NCBI GenBank assembly: GCA_902800595.1
Contig: CADCFA010000014.1
Location: 1-55,738 of the forward strand
From: an uncultured Prevotellaceae bacterium
Lineage (GTDB): Bacteria > Bacteroidota > Bacteroidia > Bacteroidales > Bacteroidaceae
Reading direction: 5' to 3'
DNA length: 55,738 bases
Of this stretch, positions 36,493-45,297 are shown one piece after another. A program made the position numbers and the translations under genes. The notes below the pieces were generated by a model that did no database searches, was not told the origin of the DNA, and saw nothing but the letters and a program-made list of their open reading frames with translations. Within the stretch, counting starts at the first letter, position 1, and each line of letters opens with the position of its first letter.

Positions 36493-37584
36493 TCACCCCT
36501 CATCTAAACCAAATGTTTTAATTCCACTATACTCTTTTAATTCTGATTTATCAAATACAGAAATAAATGGAAAATTAAAGGGGGTTGTACCTTCTTTATA
36601 ATTCATTCTCTCAATACCCGCCCCCACATTTTTGTACCATAGAACAAGATGAACAAATAGAAATAAACACAATTGCACTCCTGCTCGAAATTTCCATTGA
36701 TAATTTGCAATCATATAGGCAACAAATAGACAAAGGAAGGTTCTAAAGTAGAACTCTAAACGAGCAGCCACCAGATCGTTAAAACTTAATAAACAAAAAA
36801 TTGCGTAACCAACAATACATATAGCTTTTGCATAATAGCCATCACTCCCCTCTTCCGGTTTATATAAAAGAATGGGGATAATTATCAAGATTCGCAAACC
36901 CATTCTCAGCCAAATATCAACACCACCTCCCTCCTGGTAATATATAATTCTTTCAAACGGCAAGAACTGAGCAATACTTATACCGACAAAAGATAATGTA
37001 GAAAGTCCAATAATGATATAAATAACCCATGGTTTATTATATATTTTTAAATGCATCAAAAATGGCAGAATCAAAACAATCACAAAAGACAGATGAATGA
37101 AACTGCCAACAATTACCCAGAAATAAAATGCCTTATTCTCATTTTCTTTAATCCTGTGATATAAAAACAATAATATAGACAGGCATATACCTTGACGGAA
37201 TGCCCCTAAAGGACAACAAACAAGAAAGGTGTAACAATAGAAAATCAATAGGCTTAAACAGCTATATTCACAATCTCGTGCAAAAAAGCGATAAGCAAGT
37301 ATCATGCAAAGTAATGAAACTAATGCAGAAAAGAAAATAAAATGTATCGAACATGCTTTAAAGAGTTGAGTTAATGCACCATAGAGTATATCTACCTCCA
37401 TATAAATACTGGGATCTTCATAATATAAGAAATAGGTAAAATAGTCATCCATCTGGCCATACCGAAATACTGCAACAAAGGTCATTAAGAAGTATGAGAG
37501 ATGAAACCACAATCGGCTCTTCTTACCCGAAAAGACCTCAATTCCGCTAAAAAAAAGTAAAATTAATAAAATTATCTGATACAC
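36493..37584 (-). CDS. wzy: EpsG-like O-antigen/capsule polymerase (Wzy)
   Basis: Integral membrane protein (363 aa, about ten helices) that joins repeat units on the periplasmic side. The pattern AVFRYGQMDDYFTYFLYY near residue 38 is typical of EpsG-type polymerases (an Arg-x-x-x-x-D-Y motif after helix 2), and a large loop precedes the C-terminal helices. No ATG precedes the first helix; the start is GTG at 37584, directly after an in-frame TGA. It sits between a decayed small gene and the GT4 gene. Sequence divergence of Wzy proteins makes the call rest on topology and context. Confidence 0.75.
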   Translation of the reverse strand: MYQIILLILLFFSGIEVFSGKKSRLWFHLSYFLMTFVAVFRYGQMDDYFTYFLYYEDPSIYMEVDILYGALTQLFKACSIHFIFFSALVSLLCMILAYRFFARDCEYSCLSLLIFYCYTFLVCCPLGAFRQGICLSILLFLYHRIKENENKAFYFWVIVGSFIHLSFVIVLILPFLMHLKIYNKPWVIYIIIGLSTLSFVGISIAQFLPFERIIYYQEGGGVDIWLRMGLRILIIIPILLYKPEEGSDGYYAKAICIVGYAIFCLLSFNDLVAARLEFYFRTFLCLFVAYMIANYQWKFRAGVQLCLFLFVHLVLWYKNVGAGIERMNYKEGTTPFNFPFISVFDKSELKEYSGIKTFGLDEG

Positions 37585-37625
37585 GACTCAAACAGTATAA
37601 AAGAGATTATTCACAACACTATTAT

Positions 37626-37924
37626 CTAATTTCCCCTACCACCATTCAACAGGTTCCAGATCACCCTATGATTTTTTAAATACTTTGCAAATAAAAGTAT
37701 TATAGCAAATGTAATTAAAGGGGCAAAAAAATAATCTAACAAAGCACCAAGTAAAATCACGAAAGCATATCCAAAATAGTTTTTCAACGGATTCCAAGAT
37801 TAATGAATGACAGCAATATATAAAAAAATGAGATCTTCATCCACCAGTGCGGTTTGTTGTCAATAGCAAGAAATCGACAACTGTACACAACAAAAGTAAT
37901 CTTATACATTCTTACTGGCGCCAT
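37626..37924 (-). pseudogene. Small membrane-protein gene split by a frameshift
   Basis: Frame 1 runs from ATG 37924 to a TGA at 37784 (46 aa): MAPVRMYKITFVVYSCRFLA, then IDNKPHWWMKISFFYILLSF, INLGIR. The next frame continues NPLKNYFGYAFVILLGALLD, YFFAPLITFAIILLFAKYLK, NHRVIWNLLNGGRGN and stops at 37626. Joined at about 37790-37800 they give a protein of about 100 residues with two or three membrane helices. The rest of the 525-base gap (37925-38109) is AT-rich DNA without a visible gene. Family not recognised; a remnant of a locus-specific membrane protein is likely. Confidence 0.55.
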
Positions 37925-38109
37925 AAATCTACCTTATAAAGTATTTTTGTATGTTTTAAATATTTTTATCTCAAGCAAATTCGACTAAGTTCAAGATCCG
38001 AAAATTTGCCATATATGAAGACATTTCTCTTTCATGTTCATTAAAGCATGCCCTCAAAAAAATGATATCATAAAAAGAGTAAATGATGTATTGTTTACGC
38101 TATCAGTCT

Positions 38110-39105
38110 TCATACTTTACCACCGCGTTCAAAATAGAAAGAGAAGCAATCTTTATTTGTTAACCGAAAATAAATATATCTAAATGCAATAATAATTGGG
38201 GAACTCACTTTGTATAATACATCTACCAAAATATATTTACTCCAACGCCCGCGAGGAGTTTTTTCAATAAACAACAAAGGGTCATATTCAAAAGTCATTT
38301 CTTGGTCAATTTTCTGACTTTCATAATGACTTTCTATGCCACAATGTACTCCACTGCCATCATTACCCCAATTTCTTACTTTTGACACCTTAGGAAACAC
38401 ACAATATTTATTTTCTAACTGTAAACAATCTATCATCAACCCATCTCCATAAACTCTGTTCCTAAATTTCATAGACATAAGGCTATTAAGAGATATGGGG
38501 CGAAGAAAGAAAAGTTTTATGCTCTTTTTCCATGAGCATAATATACTATCCCGATATTTTTCTGCCCCCATTTTTGTATAGGTAAACGGCTTGTCAAACC
38601 AGTAACCAGCTCCCCAACAGGCGGCTTTCTTAAATGCAACAACATTAGAAGCAAAATCCATTGTTGCAATATCAGGATAAGAGTAGCCGCTAATCATCAT
38701 TATTCTGTCATCGTCCTTATATTTTTCTAAGCCCTTATTAATATATTCTAAGAAATTGGGAGAAAACTCATTATCATCCTCACTATCAATATGCCTATCG
38801 AAATCTTTTTCTACGTCTCTCAGCAAAGTCTCCAAATTATCATCCTCATGACAAACACCATAGTTCCGGTTTCTTCGGACTACGTGCAGTCCTTTAAAAG
38901 CATTCTGCAGTTCTTTAAATCTCAGATATTCATCTATTTTCTTCCAGCCTTCTACATATTTCTCTGAAGGAGGATAATCTAATGCTACAAAAACTTCTGT
39001 TTTGTCAGCACCTGTACATTTCTCAAGTGACTCTATACAACGTTTAAAATGGTCGAATCTATTTAAAGTTGGTATTAAAACTGGGGCATATTGTTTAGTC
39101 TCCAT
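38110..39105 (-). CDS. Glycosyltransferase (GT-A fold, GNT-I-like)
   Basis: A 331-aa protein beginning QYAPVLIPTLNRFDHFKRCI, an unmistakable GT-A start, followed by VFVALDYPP near residue 43 and HIDSEDDNEFSPNFLEYI near 107, where EDDNE is the metal/nucleotide site as in GNT-I-type transferases. GYWFDKPFTYTKM and NRVYGDGLMIDC follow in the acceptor part. The frame opens at 39183 through remnant sequence of the broken sugar transferase; the ATG at 39105 (METKQYAPV) is preferred. Donor unknown. Confidence 0.8.
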   Translation of the reverse strand: METKQYAPVLIPTLNRFDHFKRCIESLEKCTGADKTEVFVALDYPPSEKYVEGWKKIDEYLRFKELQNAFKGLHVVRRNRNYGVCHEDDNLETLLRDVEKDFDRHIDSEDDNEFSPNFLEYINKGLEKYKDDDRIMMISGYSYPDIATMDFASNVVAFKKAACWGAGYWFDKPFTYTKMGAEKYRDSILCSWKKSIKLFFLRPISLNSLMSMKFRNRVYGDGLMIDCLQLENKYCVFPKVSKVRNWGNDGSGVHCGIESHYESQKIDQEMTFEYDPLLFIEKTPRGRWSKYILVDVLYKVSSPIIIAFRYIYFRLTNKDCFSFYFERGGKV

Positions 39106-39169
39106 AATACAATTATATTTCATTATAATATTATCTATAACTAGAAGTTTTACAGAAAGTAAGATTTTT

Positions 39170-39385
39170 TTACCCTTTGGCATTCCGTTTATCTATATCA
39201 TGGGCTTGTTTTCGATGGTTTAAAAATATCATACCATCCTTACCTGGATGATATTTGAAGGAAAGCGCACCCTTATTTGCAAAGTGCAGCCAGATGGTAA
39301 TCACCAGTAATATCGGACTGATGCAAATCAGGGCGATGAGTGATATCCAAAAATCGAAGAATCGTTTAAAAAAGTGCTTGTACAT
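39170..39385 (-). pseudogene. Truncated priming sugar transferase (WcaJ/WbaP-type)
   Basis: MYKHFFKRFFDFWISLIALI begins a typical bacterial sugar-transferase membrane anchor, followed by SPILLVITIWLHFANKGALS and HPGKDGMIF, the entry to the catalytic domain. The frame then runs into LNHRKQAHDIDKRNAKG and stops. The conserved catalytic segment is missing; about 70 of roughly 200 residues remain. DIDKRNAKG resembles the D-x-R-D-A-x-G stretch of intact enzymes in a shifted context, indicating frameshift plus deletion. An intact copy would attach the first sugar-phosphate to undecaprenyl phosphate. Confidence 0.78.
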
Positions 39386-39386
39386 A

Positions 39387-40091
39387 TTATTTATAAAGAT
39401 AATCTGCCTCTCCCAACCTAAACGGCTCCCCATGTCCTGGGAAGACCATCTTTTTCTTATCGAGCGATTTTAGAAAAGGTTTTGTGATATTTTGAAAAAC
39501 CTCCTTATCGCTCCCTGGTAACTTTAATATTGTTGGCATATGCTGAATTAGCGAATCTCCTGTAAATACACACTTGCCACCTAGAAAATAGATAGCACTT
39601 CCTTTGCTATGACCAGGTGTCGAATAACAAATCAAATTAATATCTCCCACTGATAACTCTCGGAAACTGTCAAATGTCTCATCAGCTATTAAAGCATATC
39701 GCTTGGCTGTTGCCAAAAACTCATCTCGCCGATTTCCTCCATCAGTGGCATCTCTAATTGTCAGAAGTATAGCTAATGTCTTGGGGTTATTTCCCTTTTC
39801 TGTTGAAATGGCATCTGCACAGGCTTTATGGCAAAACAACCATGAATCTATCTTCGATTGTAACCACTCAACGCCTATTGTATGGTCATAATGCTCATGA
39901 GTCAGCACAATAACGATTCTTTGAGTTCCATATTCACTAAATAAGTTTAACAAATCCTCGTTTTCGTTGGGGTCAATGACAATTCCAGTATTACCTGAAG
40001 GTATGAAGTACATGTTGGCATCTACCAATTCAAATGGAAATCTAAATATATTCCATTCTTTATCTCTATCTTTAACAACATATTTATACAT
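39387..40091 (-). CDS. Metallo-beta-lactamase-fold hydrolase
   Basis: A 234-aa MBL-fold enzyme with the metal motif LTHEHYDHTIG (HxHxDH) near residue 65, STPGHSKGSAIYF near 160, FTGDSL near 177 and FPGHGEP near 215, so a full di-metal site is present. It is similar in build to glyoxalase-II-like hydrolases. The longer frame starts with TTG at 40109; ATG at 40091 is preferred and leaves four bases after the preceding gene. In this locus it could cleave a thioester, for example an acyl-carrier-protein product, but that is inference from context. Confidence 0.82.
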   Translation of the reverse strand: MYKYVVKDRDKEWNIFRFPFELVDANMYFIPSGNTGIVIDPNENEDLLNLFSEYGTQRIVIVLTHEHYDHTIGVEWLQSKIDSWLFCHKACADAISTEKGNNPKTLAILLTIRDATDGGNRRDEFLATAKRYALIADETFDSFRELSVGDINLICYSTPGHSKGSAIYFLGGKCVFTGDSLIQHMPTILKLPGSDKEVFQNITKPFLKSLDKKKMVFPGHGEPFRLGEADYLYK

Positions 40092-40095
40092 TCGC

Positions 40096-40311
40096 TTAAT
40101 ATGATTCAATGACTATCCAACTGTTCTTAGAATGTTCAAATGCATCATAAAGCATCTGTGCCGCTTCTCCATAGTCTTTCGCGATATAATGATATCTCGG
40201 ATTATCACACTCATATGGTTTTATAACAGTTGGATATGAAATCTTACCTAAAGCCATTTTTGCCTCTGGATAATTGTCAAAGCAGAGTATTTTCTGGGGT
40301 TTCTCACTCAT
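40096..40311 (-). CDS. Small ATP-grasp-like fragment
   Basis: A 71-aa product. YPEAKMALGKISYPTVIKPY followed by YGEAAQMLYDAF and WIVIESY matches the N-lobe of ATP-grasp ligases (the usual pattern is yPvViKP ... n-x-eEa ... viiEey). The usual Gly-rich loop after KP is replaced by ECDNPRYHY and the catalytic C-lobe is absent, so it cannot be a working ligase on its own. It overlaps the DAHP synthase stop by four bases (ATGA), which suggests it is still translated. It is a remnant or a stand-alone nucleotide- or peptide-binding domain. Confidence 0.55.
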   Translation of the reverse strand: MSEKPQKILCFDNYPEAKMALGKISYPTVIKPYECDNPRYHYIAKDYGEAAQMLYDAFEHSKNSWIVIESY

Positions 40312-41342
40312 TTCAGTTCCTCCAACTTTTCATTAATATCATAAATCAGTTGCTTCGATTTCTCCCAGCCCAAACATGGGTCAGTGATAGATTTGCCATA
40401 AACACCGTCATCAACAGACTGATTGCCATCTTCCAGATAACTCTCTATCATCAGTCCTTTCACTAATTTCCTGATTGGTGCATACACCTTCATCATATCC
40501 AGTACTTCCATCGCATTGTCTATCTGACGCAAATACTGTTTATCTGAGTTGCTGTGATTGCAGTCAACGACAACTGCTGGATTCTCCACATTCCGGCTAG
40601 CAAAGCGGTTACAGATCTCCCCAAGATGTTCATAGTCACAGTTCCTGACAGCCTTACCGCCTTCTTCAAGGAATCCCCTTAACACTCCGTGTGCAAACTC
40701 GTTACCTTTAGACATGACCTCCCAGCCGTTAAAGATAAAATGGTGGGGATGCTGGGCCGTCTCTATGGCATTCAACATCACATTAATACTGCCATTGATT
40801 GGATTTTTCAATCCAACAGGAATATTCAGGCCGCTAGCAACCAATCTGTGTTGCTGATTCTCCACGGATCTTGCCCCAATTACAGCATAGCCCAATAAGT
40901 CTGCCAAATAGTGAATGGTCTCAGGGTAGAGCAATTCATCAGATGTAAACAGGCCGGTCTCCTGAACTACTTGCCTATGAACATTCCTCACAGCAGCAAT
41001 TCCCATAGACAGGTCTTCTCCCTGCCCAATATAGGGCTGGTGTATCATACCCATATAACCTTTTCCTATAGTTCGAGGCTTACTGGTATAAACTCTGGGG
41101 ACTATCAGAATATTTTCAGCCACCTCTTTCTGTATCTCACCCAATCGTGCTGCATATTCCAGCACGGCATCCATTCGGTCAGCAGAGCATGGGCCAATAT
41201 TCAGCAGAAACTTTTCCGACTCGCCAGAGAAAATCTTTTTTATCTCCCTATCGAACAGCTGCTTCCTCTTGGTCATAGCCTTGCCCAAGGGATACACCTT
41301 GACAAGTTCTTCTGGCGTAGGCAATTTTTTTAGAAAATCCAT
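40308..41342 (-). CDS. 3-deoxy-7-phosphoheptulonate (DAHP) synthase, class I
   Basis: Condenses phosphoenolpyruvate and erythrose-4-phosphate, the first shikimate step. LLNIGPCSAD near residue 50, VPRVYTSKPRT near 80, IGARSVENQ near 152, VVDCNHSNSDKQ near 255, MIESYLEDGNQS and KSITDPCLGWE carry all the metal and substrate residues of the AroF/G/H group. ATG at 41342 (MDFLKKLPTPEEL) is preferred over 41366, which would overlap the previous gene. A DAHP synthase inside a polysaccharide locus is unusual. It may feed aromatic precursor to this locus or be a spare copy, possibly with different feedback control. Confidence 0.9.
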   Translation of the reverse strand: MDFLKKLPTPEELVKVYPLGKAMTKRKQLFDREIKKIFSGESEKFLLNIGPCSADRMDAVLEYAARLGEIQKEVAENILIVPRVYTSKPRTIGKGYMGMIHQPYIGQGEDLSMGIAAVRNVHRQVVQETGLFTSDELLYPETIHYLADLLGYAVIGARSVENQQHRLVASGLNIPVGLKNPINGSINVMLNAIETAQHPHHFIFNGWEVMSKGNEFAHGVLRGFLEEGGKAVRNCDYEHLGEICNRFASRNVENPAVVVDCNHSNSDKQYLRQIDNAMEVLDMMKVYAPIRKLVKGLMIESYLEDGNQSVDDGVYGKSITDPCLGWEKSKQLIYDINEKLEELK

Positions 41343-41346
41343 GTCT

Positions 41347-42528
41347 TTAGAAAGCATTAAGTTCAACTTTATTGCCTAATTCTGCAGACATATAGGCTGC
41401 ATAGATGATCTTAATAGTATCATATGCTAAAGAGAAACCAGACAACGGTTCTCGATCGTAGTACGCGCATTCCATAAAGTCACGCATCTCATCTGTATAG
41501 CCTCTAATGATTTCATCCTCTAAGAAAGGATTGTTCCATCCGGTCTTAGAAGGGAGCATCTCTGAGATATATACGTTATCCAAATTGTCCTCATCCAAGA
41601 AGTAAGTACTCATCAGATTGGACATGGTTAGATTGCAGTTGATAGCAGTATCATTGCAATACAATTCCACGTAGTTCTTACTTCCGCCCAATAGTGTGTC
41701 TGTTGCGATCACAACAGCTTTTGTCCCGTCTGTAAAATCAAGGATAATGGTACCAAAGTCCTCAACATCATGAGGCCTTGCTGCAATATGTCTATGCTCA
41801 TATTCATCAAGTTGAGGTGTAATTCTGTCCATCACCCCTAAGACACTCTTTACCTTAATTTCCACGCCACGAGCTTCGGCCTCTTGCTGCTTCAACCACA
41901 AAATGGCAGACAAAGGATGAGCACCAGTTCGAATCATGGTTCCACCTCCGGTTTTACTCCATTCACCGGCTACTGGCGAACTGGATCCTTTCAAGCTCTC
42001 CTCTCCTTTCATAAAAAGAATTTTGCTCTTTTTCGCCCTAACAATCTCTGCTGTTTTACGGATTGCCGGTGCATACACAAAATTCTCGGCATACATAAAT
42101 TTCTTACCACTCTTTTTGATGATGGTACGTAAATAGCGTATCTGTTCAAGCATCTTTAGATACATCACGCGCTTCGAAACCTTATCGCCAATAGGCTCTT
42201 CATCACCAGGAGTCCCAAAATAACCGGTCAGTGGCTTCTCACATATCACATGCTTACCAGCCAGCATGGCCTTCTCTATCATATCTTCATGTGCGTATGG
42301 TGGAGTACAAATGTCTATGACATCTATCTCAGGGTCGCTCACCATATCATCAAAGCTATACGATATCTGCTCAAAGCCATAGATTCTTTGAGCATTCTCT
42401 AATTGTTCCTTCCTGCGGGCAACAATAGTCTTAAGCCTAACAGGAACACCCGAGAAGCGTTTTAGAGCTTGGATATGCAATTCTGTAGCACGACCAGCAC
42501 CAGCCATTCCGATAGTTACTCTATCCAT
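41347..42528 (-). CDS. Gfo/Idh/MocA-family oxidoreductase
   Basis: NAD(P)-dependent sugar or inositol dehydrogenase-like enzyme (393 aa). Rossmann motif GMAGAGRATELHIQAL near residue 6, VIDICTPPYAHEDMI near 70 and the catalytic-lysine motif VICEKPLTGYF near 93 are clear. TGGGTMIRTGAHPLSAILW near 195 is the second-domain substrate histidine region. It lies between the aldolase and DAHP synthase genes with 13- and 4-base gaps. The paralogous Gfo/Idh gene at 50199 is only distantly similar and shorter. Substrate cannot be read. Confidence 0.87.
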   Translation of the reverse strand: MDRVTIGMAGAGRATELHIQALKRFSGVPVRLKTIVARRKEQLENAQRIYGFEQISYSFDDMVSDPEIDVIDICTPPYAHEDMIEKAMLAGKHVICEKPLTGYFGTPGDEEPIGDKVSKRVMYLKMLEQIRYLRTIIKKSGKKFMYAENFVYAPAIRKTAEIVRAKKSKILFMKGEESLKGSSSPVAGEWSKTGGGTMIRTGAHPLSAILWLKQQEAEARGVEIKVKSVLGVMDRITPQLDEYEHRHIAARPHDVEDFGTIILDFTDGTKAVVIATDTLLGGSKNYVELYCNDTAINCNLTMSNLMSTYFLDEDNLDNVYISEMLPSKTGWNNPFLEDEIIRGYTDEMRDFMECAYYDREPLSGFSLAYDTIKIIYAAYMSAELGNKVELNAF

Positions 42529-42541
42529 ATTTCAATAGTAA

Positions 42542-43492
42542 TTATTTATAGAATTGGAACTTATATTGTTCAACGAAATCAGTGTCTTTCTTCTTGGTTG
42601 CAGCAATGGCGTCTCGTGGATGGGCATTAGCCAGCCCCGTGATCAAATATGAAGTATTGTATCCCCATGTCGGTTCCTGATCTTTCAATGCCAGCATATC
42701 ACTACTAACAAGGTCTAAAATGGGCTCCACATGGTATTTCTTACCATTAAAATACCCTAACAGTGCTTCCAAATGGCAGTTTCCTGCTCCACGCCCCATA
42801 CCATAATAGGTAGCATCTAGCATTTTGGCTCCTAGGTCGTAGGACTCAATGGTATTAGCGAAGGCGCACTGCTGGTTATTATGAGCATGAATACCCGTAA
42901 TTTTTCCATAAGGTGACAGATTGTCAAGGAAATGCTTGGTAAGTTTACGAACCTCCTTAGGATAGAGCGCACCGTAGCTATCTACAATATACACACCCAT
43001 CACTGGACTTTTTGCCAGCATCTCCAAAGCTCTGGAAAGTTGCATCAATGTACATTTTGAAATGGCCATCAGGTTGCATGTCACTTCATAGCCCTGCTTG
43101 GCGGCAAACTCTATCATTTCTATGGCCTCCGGGATGGTCTCTATATAGGTGGCCACACGGATCAGGCTCAGCGGACTCTCTGTTTTCTTACGGATGTCGT
43201 TCTTGAAATCACAACGCCCCACATCTGCCATTGCACATAGCTTCAGCCTAGTAGAATTTTCACCCACGATGTTATAAATGTCCTCATCAGATGCAAATTT
43301 CCACTTCCCGAATTTGCTTGGGTCAAACATCTTCTTATCTGCTCTGTAGCCGAATTCCATATAATCGACACCAGAAGCCACGTTGGTTTCATAAACCTTC
43401 TTCACAAACTCGTCTGTGAAGAAGAAGTCATTCACCAATCCGCCGTCACGGATTGTGGCATCGACGATCTTGATTCCTTCAATATTTCTCAT
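42542..43492 (-). CDS. DRE-TIM metallolyase (HMG-CoA lyase / hydroxy-oxoacid aldolase family)
   Basis: A 316-aa TIM-barrel aldolase. The metal motif VDATIRDGGLVNDF is near residue 10 and IHAHNNQQCAFANTI near 200 supplies the metal histidines. YMEFGYRADKKMF and YYGMGRGAGNCHLEALL are also family-like. Relatives cleave or form 4-hydroxy-2-oxoacids or HMG-CoA-type thioesters; LeuA/homocitrate synthase-like condensation is also possible. It starts six bases from the acyl carrier protein gene, so it may make the carboxylate or thioester that the ligase loads. Confidence 0.82.
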   Translation of the reverse strand: MRNIEGIKIVDATIRDGGLVNDFFFTDEFVKKVYETNVASGVDYMEFGYRADKKMFDPSKFGKWKFASDEDIYNIVGENSTRLKLCAMADVGRCDFKNDIRKKTESPLSLIRVATYIETIPEAIEMIEFAAKQGYEVTCNLMAISKCTLMQLSRALEMLAKSPVMGVYIVDSYGALYPKEVRKLTKHFLDNLSPYGKITGIHAHNNQQCAFANTIESYDLGAKMLDATYYGMGRGAGNCHLEALLGYFNGKKYHVEPILDLVSSDMLALKDQEPTWGYNTSYLITGLANAHPRDAIAATKKKDTDFVEQYKFQFYK

Positions 43493-43497
43493 GACGG

Positions 43498-43752
43498 TTA
43501 TTTTTGTTGCTCGTCAACCTTTGATTTGATGAATTCTATTAGATTACCCGTTATCCTTAATTGGGGATTCTCAATATCCTCCACTTCAAACTCAATGTCA
43601 TACTCATCCTCAATAGTAGAGATAAACTGAATGAAAGCCATAGAGTCTATGTAACCAGCCTCAATGTAGTTGAGGGTCATAATATCCACATCTTCAGGTA
43701 CGGTATATTCTCTTTGGATATACTCTGTAACAAAATCCTTAATATCTGTCAT
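43498..43752 (-). CDS. Acyl carrier protein (copy 2 in transcription order)
   Basis: An 84-aa acidic helical protein with the phosphopantetheine serine in AGYIDSMAFIQF near residue 37 (the DS motif). It is followed by a DEYDIEFEVEDIENP helix III region. It lies between the AMP-dependent ligase and the aldolase, with gaps of 11 and 5 bases, so it is the likely acceptor of the ligase product. It is clearly different from the ACP at 48212, implying separate tasks. Confidence 0.85.
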   Translation of the reverse strand: MTDIKDFVTEYIQREYTVPEDVDIMTLNYIEAGYIDSMAFIQFISTIEDEYDIEFEVEDIENPQLRITGNLIEFIKSKVDEQQK

Positions 43753-43763
43753 ACTCTTACTTT

Positions 43764-45296
43764 TTACTTGTCTAAACCTACGTTTGTAATATGCTCCAAT
43801 ATACGGTTACGCTGTAATTTACCCATAGCGTTCTTGGGCAACATATCAACAAAGAATATCTTATGTGGCTGCTGGAAATCCGCCAGGTTACGTGCGCAAT
43901 ATGTTTTGATGGTTCGCTCTGTCAACTCACAGTCATCTTTAACTACAACAGCCAAAGCAACGACCTCTCCAAGTCGCTCATCAGGATAGGAGAAGGCTGC
44001 ACATTCGGCAACGGCTGTCAACTGGCTTACCACTGCATCTACGTCATTGGGATAAACATTGATAGCACCCGTGATTATCAGTTCCTTCTTACGACCTGCA
44101 AAATAGAGATAGCCATCCTCGTCCACATAGCCTAAGTCACCAGTACGGAAGAAACCATCAGTAGTAGCCAAGTCCATCATATTCTTCAACTTATAATAGC
44201 CTTTACAAGTCAACTTGGATTTGACAGCTATTTCTCCGACTTCTCCTGTAGCACACTCAGAGTCCTCATCATCTCTCAGAATTTTCACTTCTGCCTCGTC
44301 AAAAGGCCGTCCTACAGATTTCTGCTTGTTACGAGCTGTCTGGAAGCAAATATCTGTTGCTGTTGATGTTTCTGAGGTTCCATACATCTCGTGGAATTCA
44401 CACTGCAATCTGTCTATCAGTTCCAACTTGACTTTCTCCTCCAACAGAGCAGAAGATGAAACAATGGTACGAAAACTATCAATGCTCTCGGAATTCTCCT
44501 GCTTCAACAGTTCAATAATCTGGGCCAACTGTGCAGACACAGCAATAGTGAAGGTCGGTTTCTGCTCTGCTGCACACTTCAACCATAATGCAGGCGTGAA
44601 GCGAGGCAACAGAATAGAGGTCGCACCAAGTAACAACGGCATAATTACCAAGCGCTCTGCCAATGAATGATACAGGGGGGTTGCGGCCAATATTCTATCA
44701 TCATTGGTTAATCCATAAACACGGATATGAGCCAAAGAGCGATCCACCTTGTTCTGCTGGCTGATATCAATAGGCTTGGGTGTACCAGTAGAGCCAGAAG
44801 TCATCGTCAGAATCAAGCTCTCATCACCCTTGATGTTTTCACAGGCAGAACGGGTGGTCGGCATTGTTGCCACTTCACTGAAAGGATAAGCACCTTCGAA
44901 TTCGCCATCCAGGCAAACGGTAATTCCTGGTACATCTATACCGCCCTTTTTCGCACAGTCCAAAAGGAATGACTTACGAGCAATCAAGTGCTTCATGTCA
45001 CCAGACTGCATAGCCACCTTAATAGAGTCGAGGGGTAGCGTAGGATTCAGCGGAACCAAGCACACACCTAAATCTGCCGCAGTGAAGAACAAAGCTACAG
45101 ACTCAATGCTGTTATTCATCGGGATAGCCACATGGTCGCCATATTGAACACCTTTGTTTATAAGGAAGTTGGTATATCGGCTTACAAGATTTGCCATCTC
45201 TTGATAGGTGGCAGTTTTTCCATCGCACCAGATCGCCTGCTTTTCAGGCATTTCTGTTGCATTCTTATAGAACAAATCAGCTAATTGGCTTCTCAT
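43764..45296 (-). CDS. AMP-dependent acyl ligase (ANL superfamily)
   Basis: A 510-aa adenylate-forming enzyme that activates a carboxylic acid with ATP and transfers it to CoA or carrier-protein thiol. The core motifs are visible: ILTMTSGSTGTPKP near residue 165, EMYGTSETSTATD near 300, FFRTGDLGYVDEDG near 375, GRKKELIITGAINVYP near 395 and the catalytic lysine in PKNAMGKLQRNRI near 495. One base separates it from the ketosynthase gene, and the next gene is an ACP, which favours loading of that ACP. The acid cannot be predicted. Confidence 0.9.
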   Translation of the reverse strand: MRSQLADLFYKNATEMPEKQAIWCDGKTATYQEMANLVSRYTNFLINKGVQYGDHVAIPMNNSIESVALFFTAADLGVCLVPLNPTLPLDSIKVAMQSGDMKHLIARKSFLLDCAKKGGIDVPGITVCLDGEFEGAYPFSEVATMPTTRSACENIKGDESLILTMTSGSTGTPKPIDISQQNKVDRSLAHIRVYGLTNDDRILAATPLYHSLAERLVIMPLLLGATSILLPRFTPALWLKCAAEQKPTFTIAVSAQLAQIIELLKQENSESIDSFRTIVSSSALLEEKVKLELIDRLQCEFHEMYGTSETSTATDICFQTARNKQKSVGRPFDEAEVKILRDDEDSECATGEVGEIAVKSKLTCKGYYKLKNMMDLATTDGFFRTGDLGYVDEDGYLYFAGRKKELIITGAINVYPNDVDAVVSQLTAVAECAAFSYPDERLGEVVALAVVVKDDCELTERTIKTYCARNLADFQQPHKIFFVDMLPKNAMGKLQRNRILEHITNVGLDK

Positions 45297-45297
45297 A

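Noticed and set aside
36493-39385. Insertion sequence as the cause of the decayed genes
   Set aside because: No transposase fragment, terminal repeat or target duplication was seen; truncations look like frameshifts and deletions.
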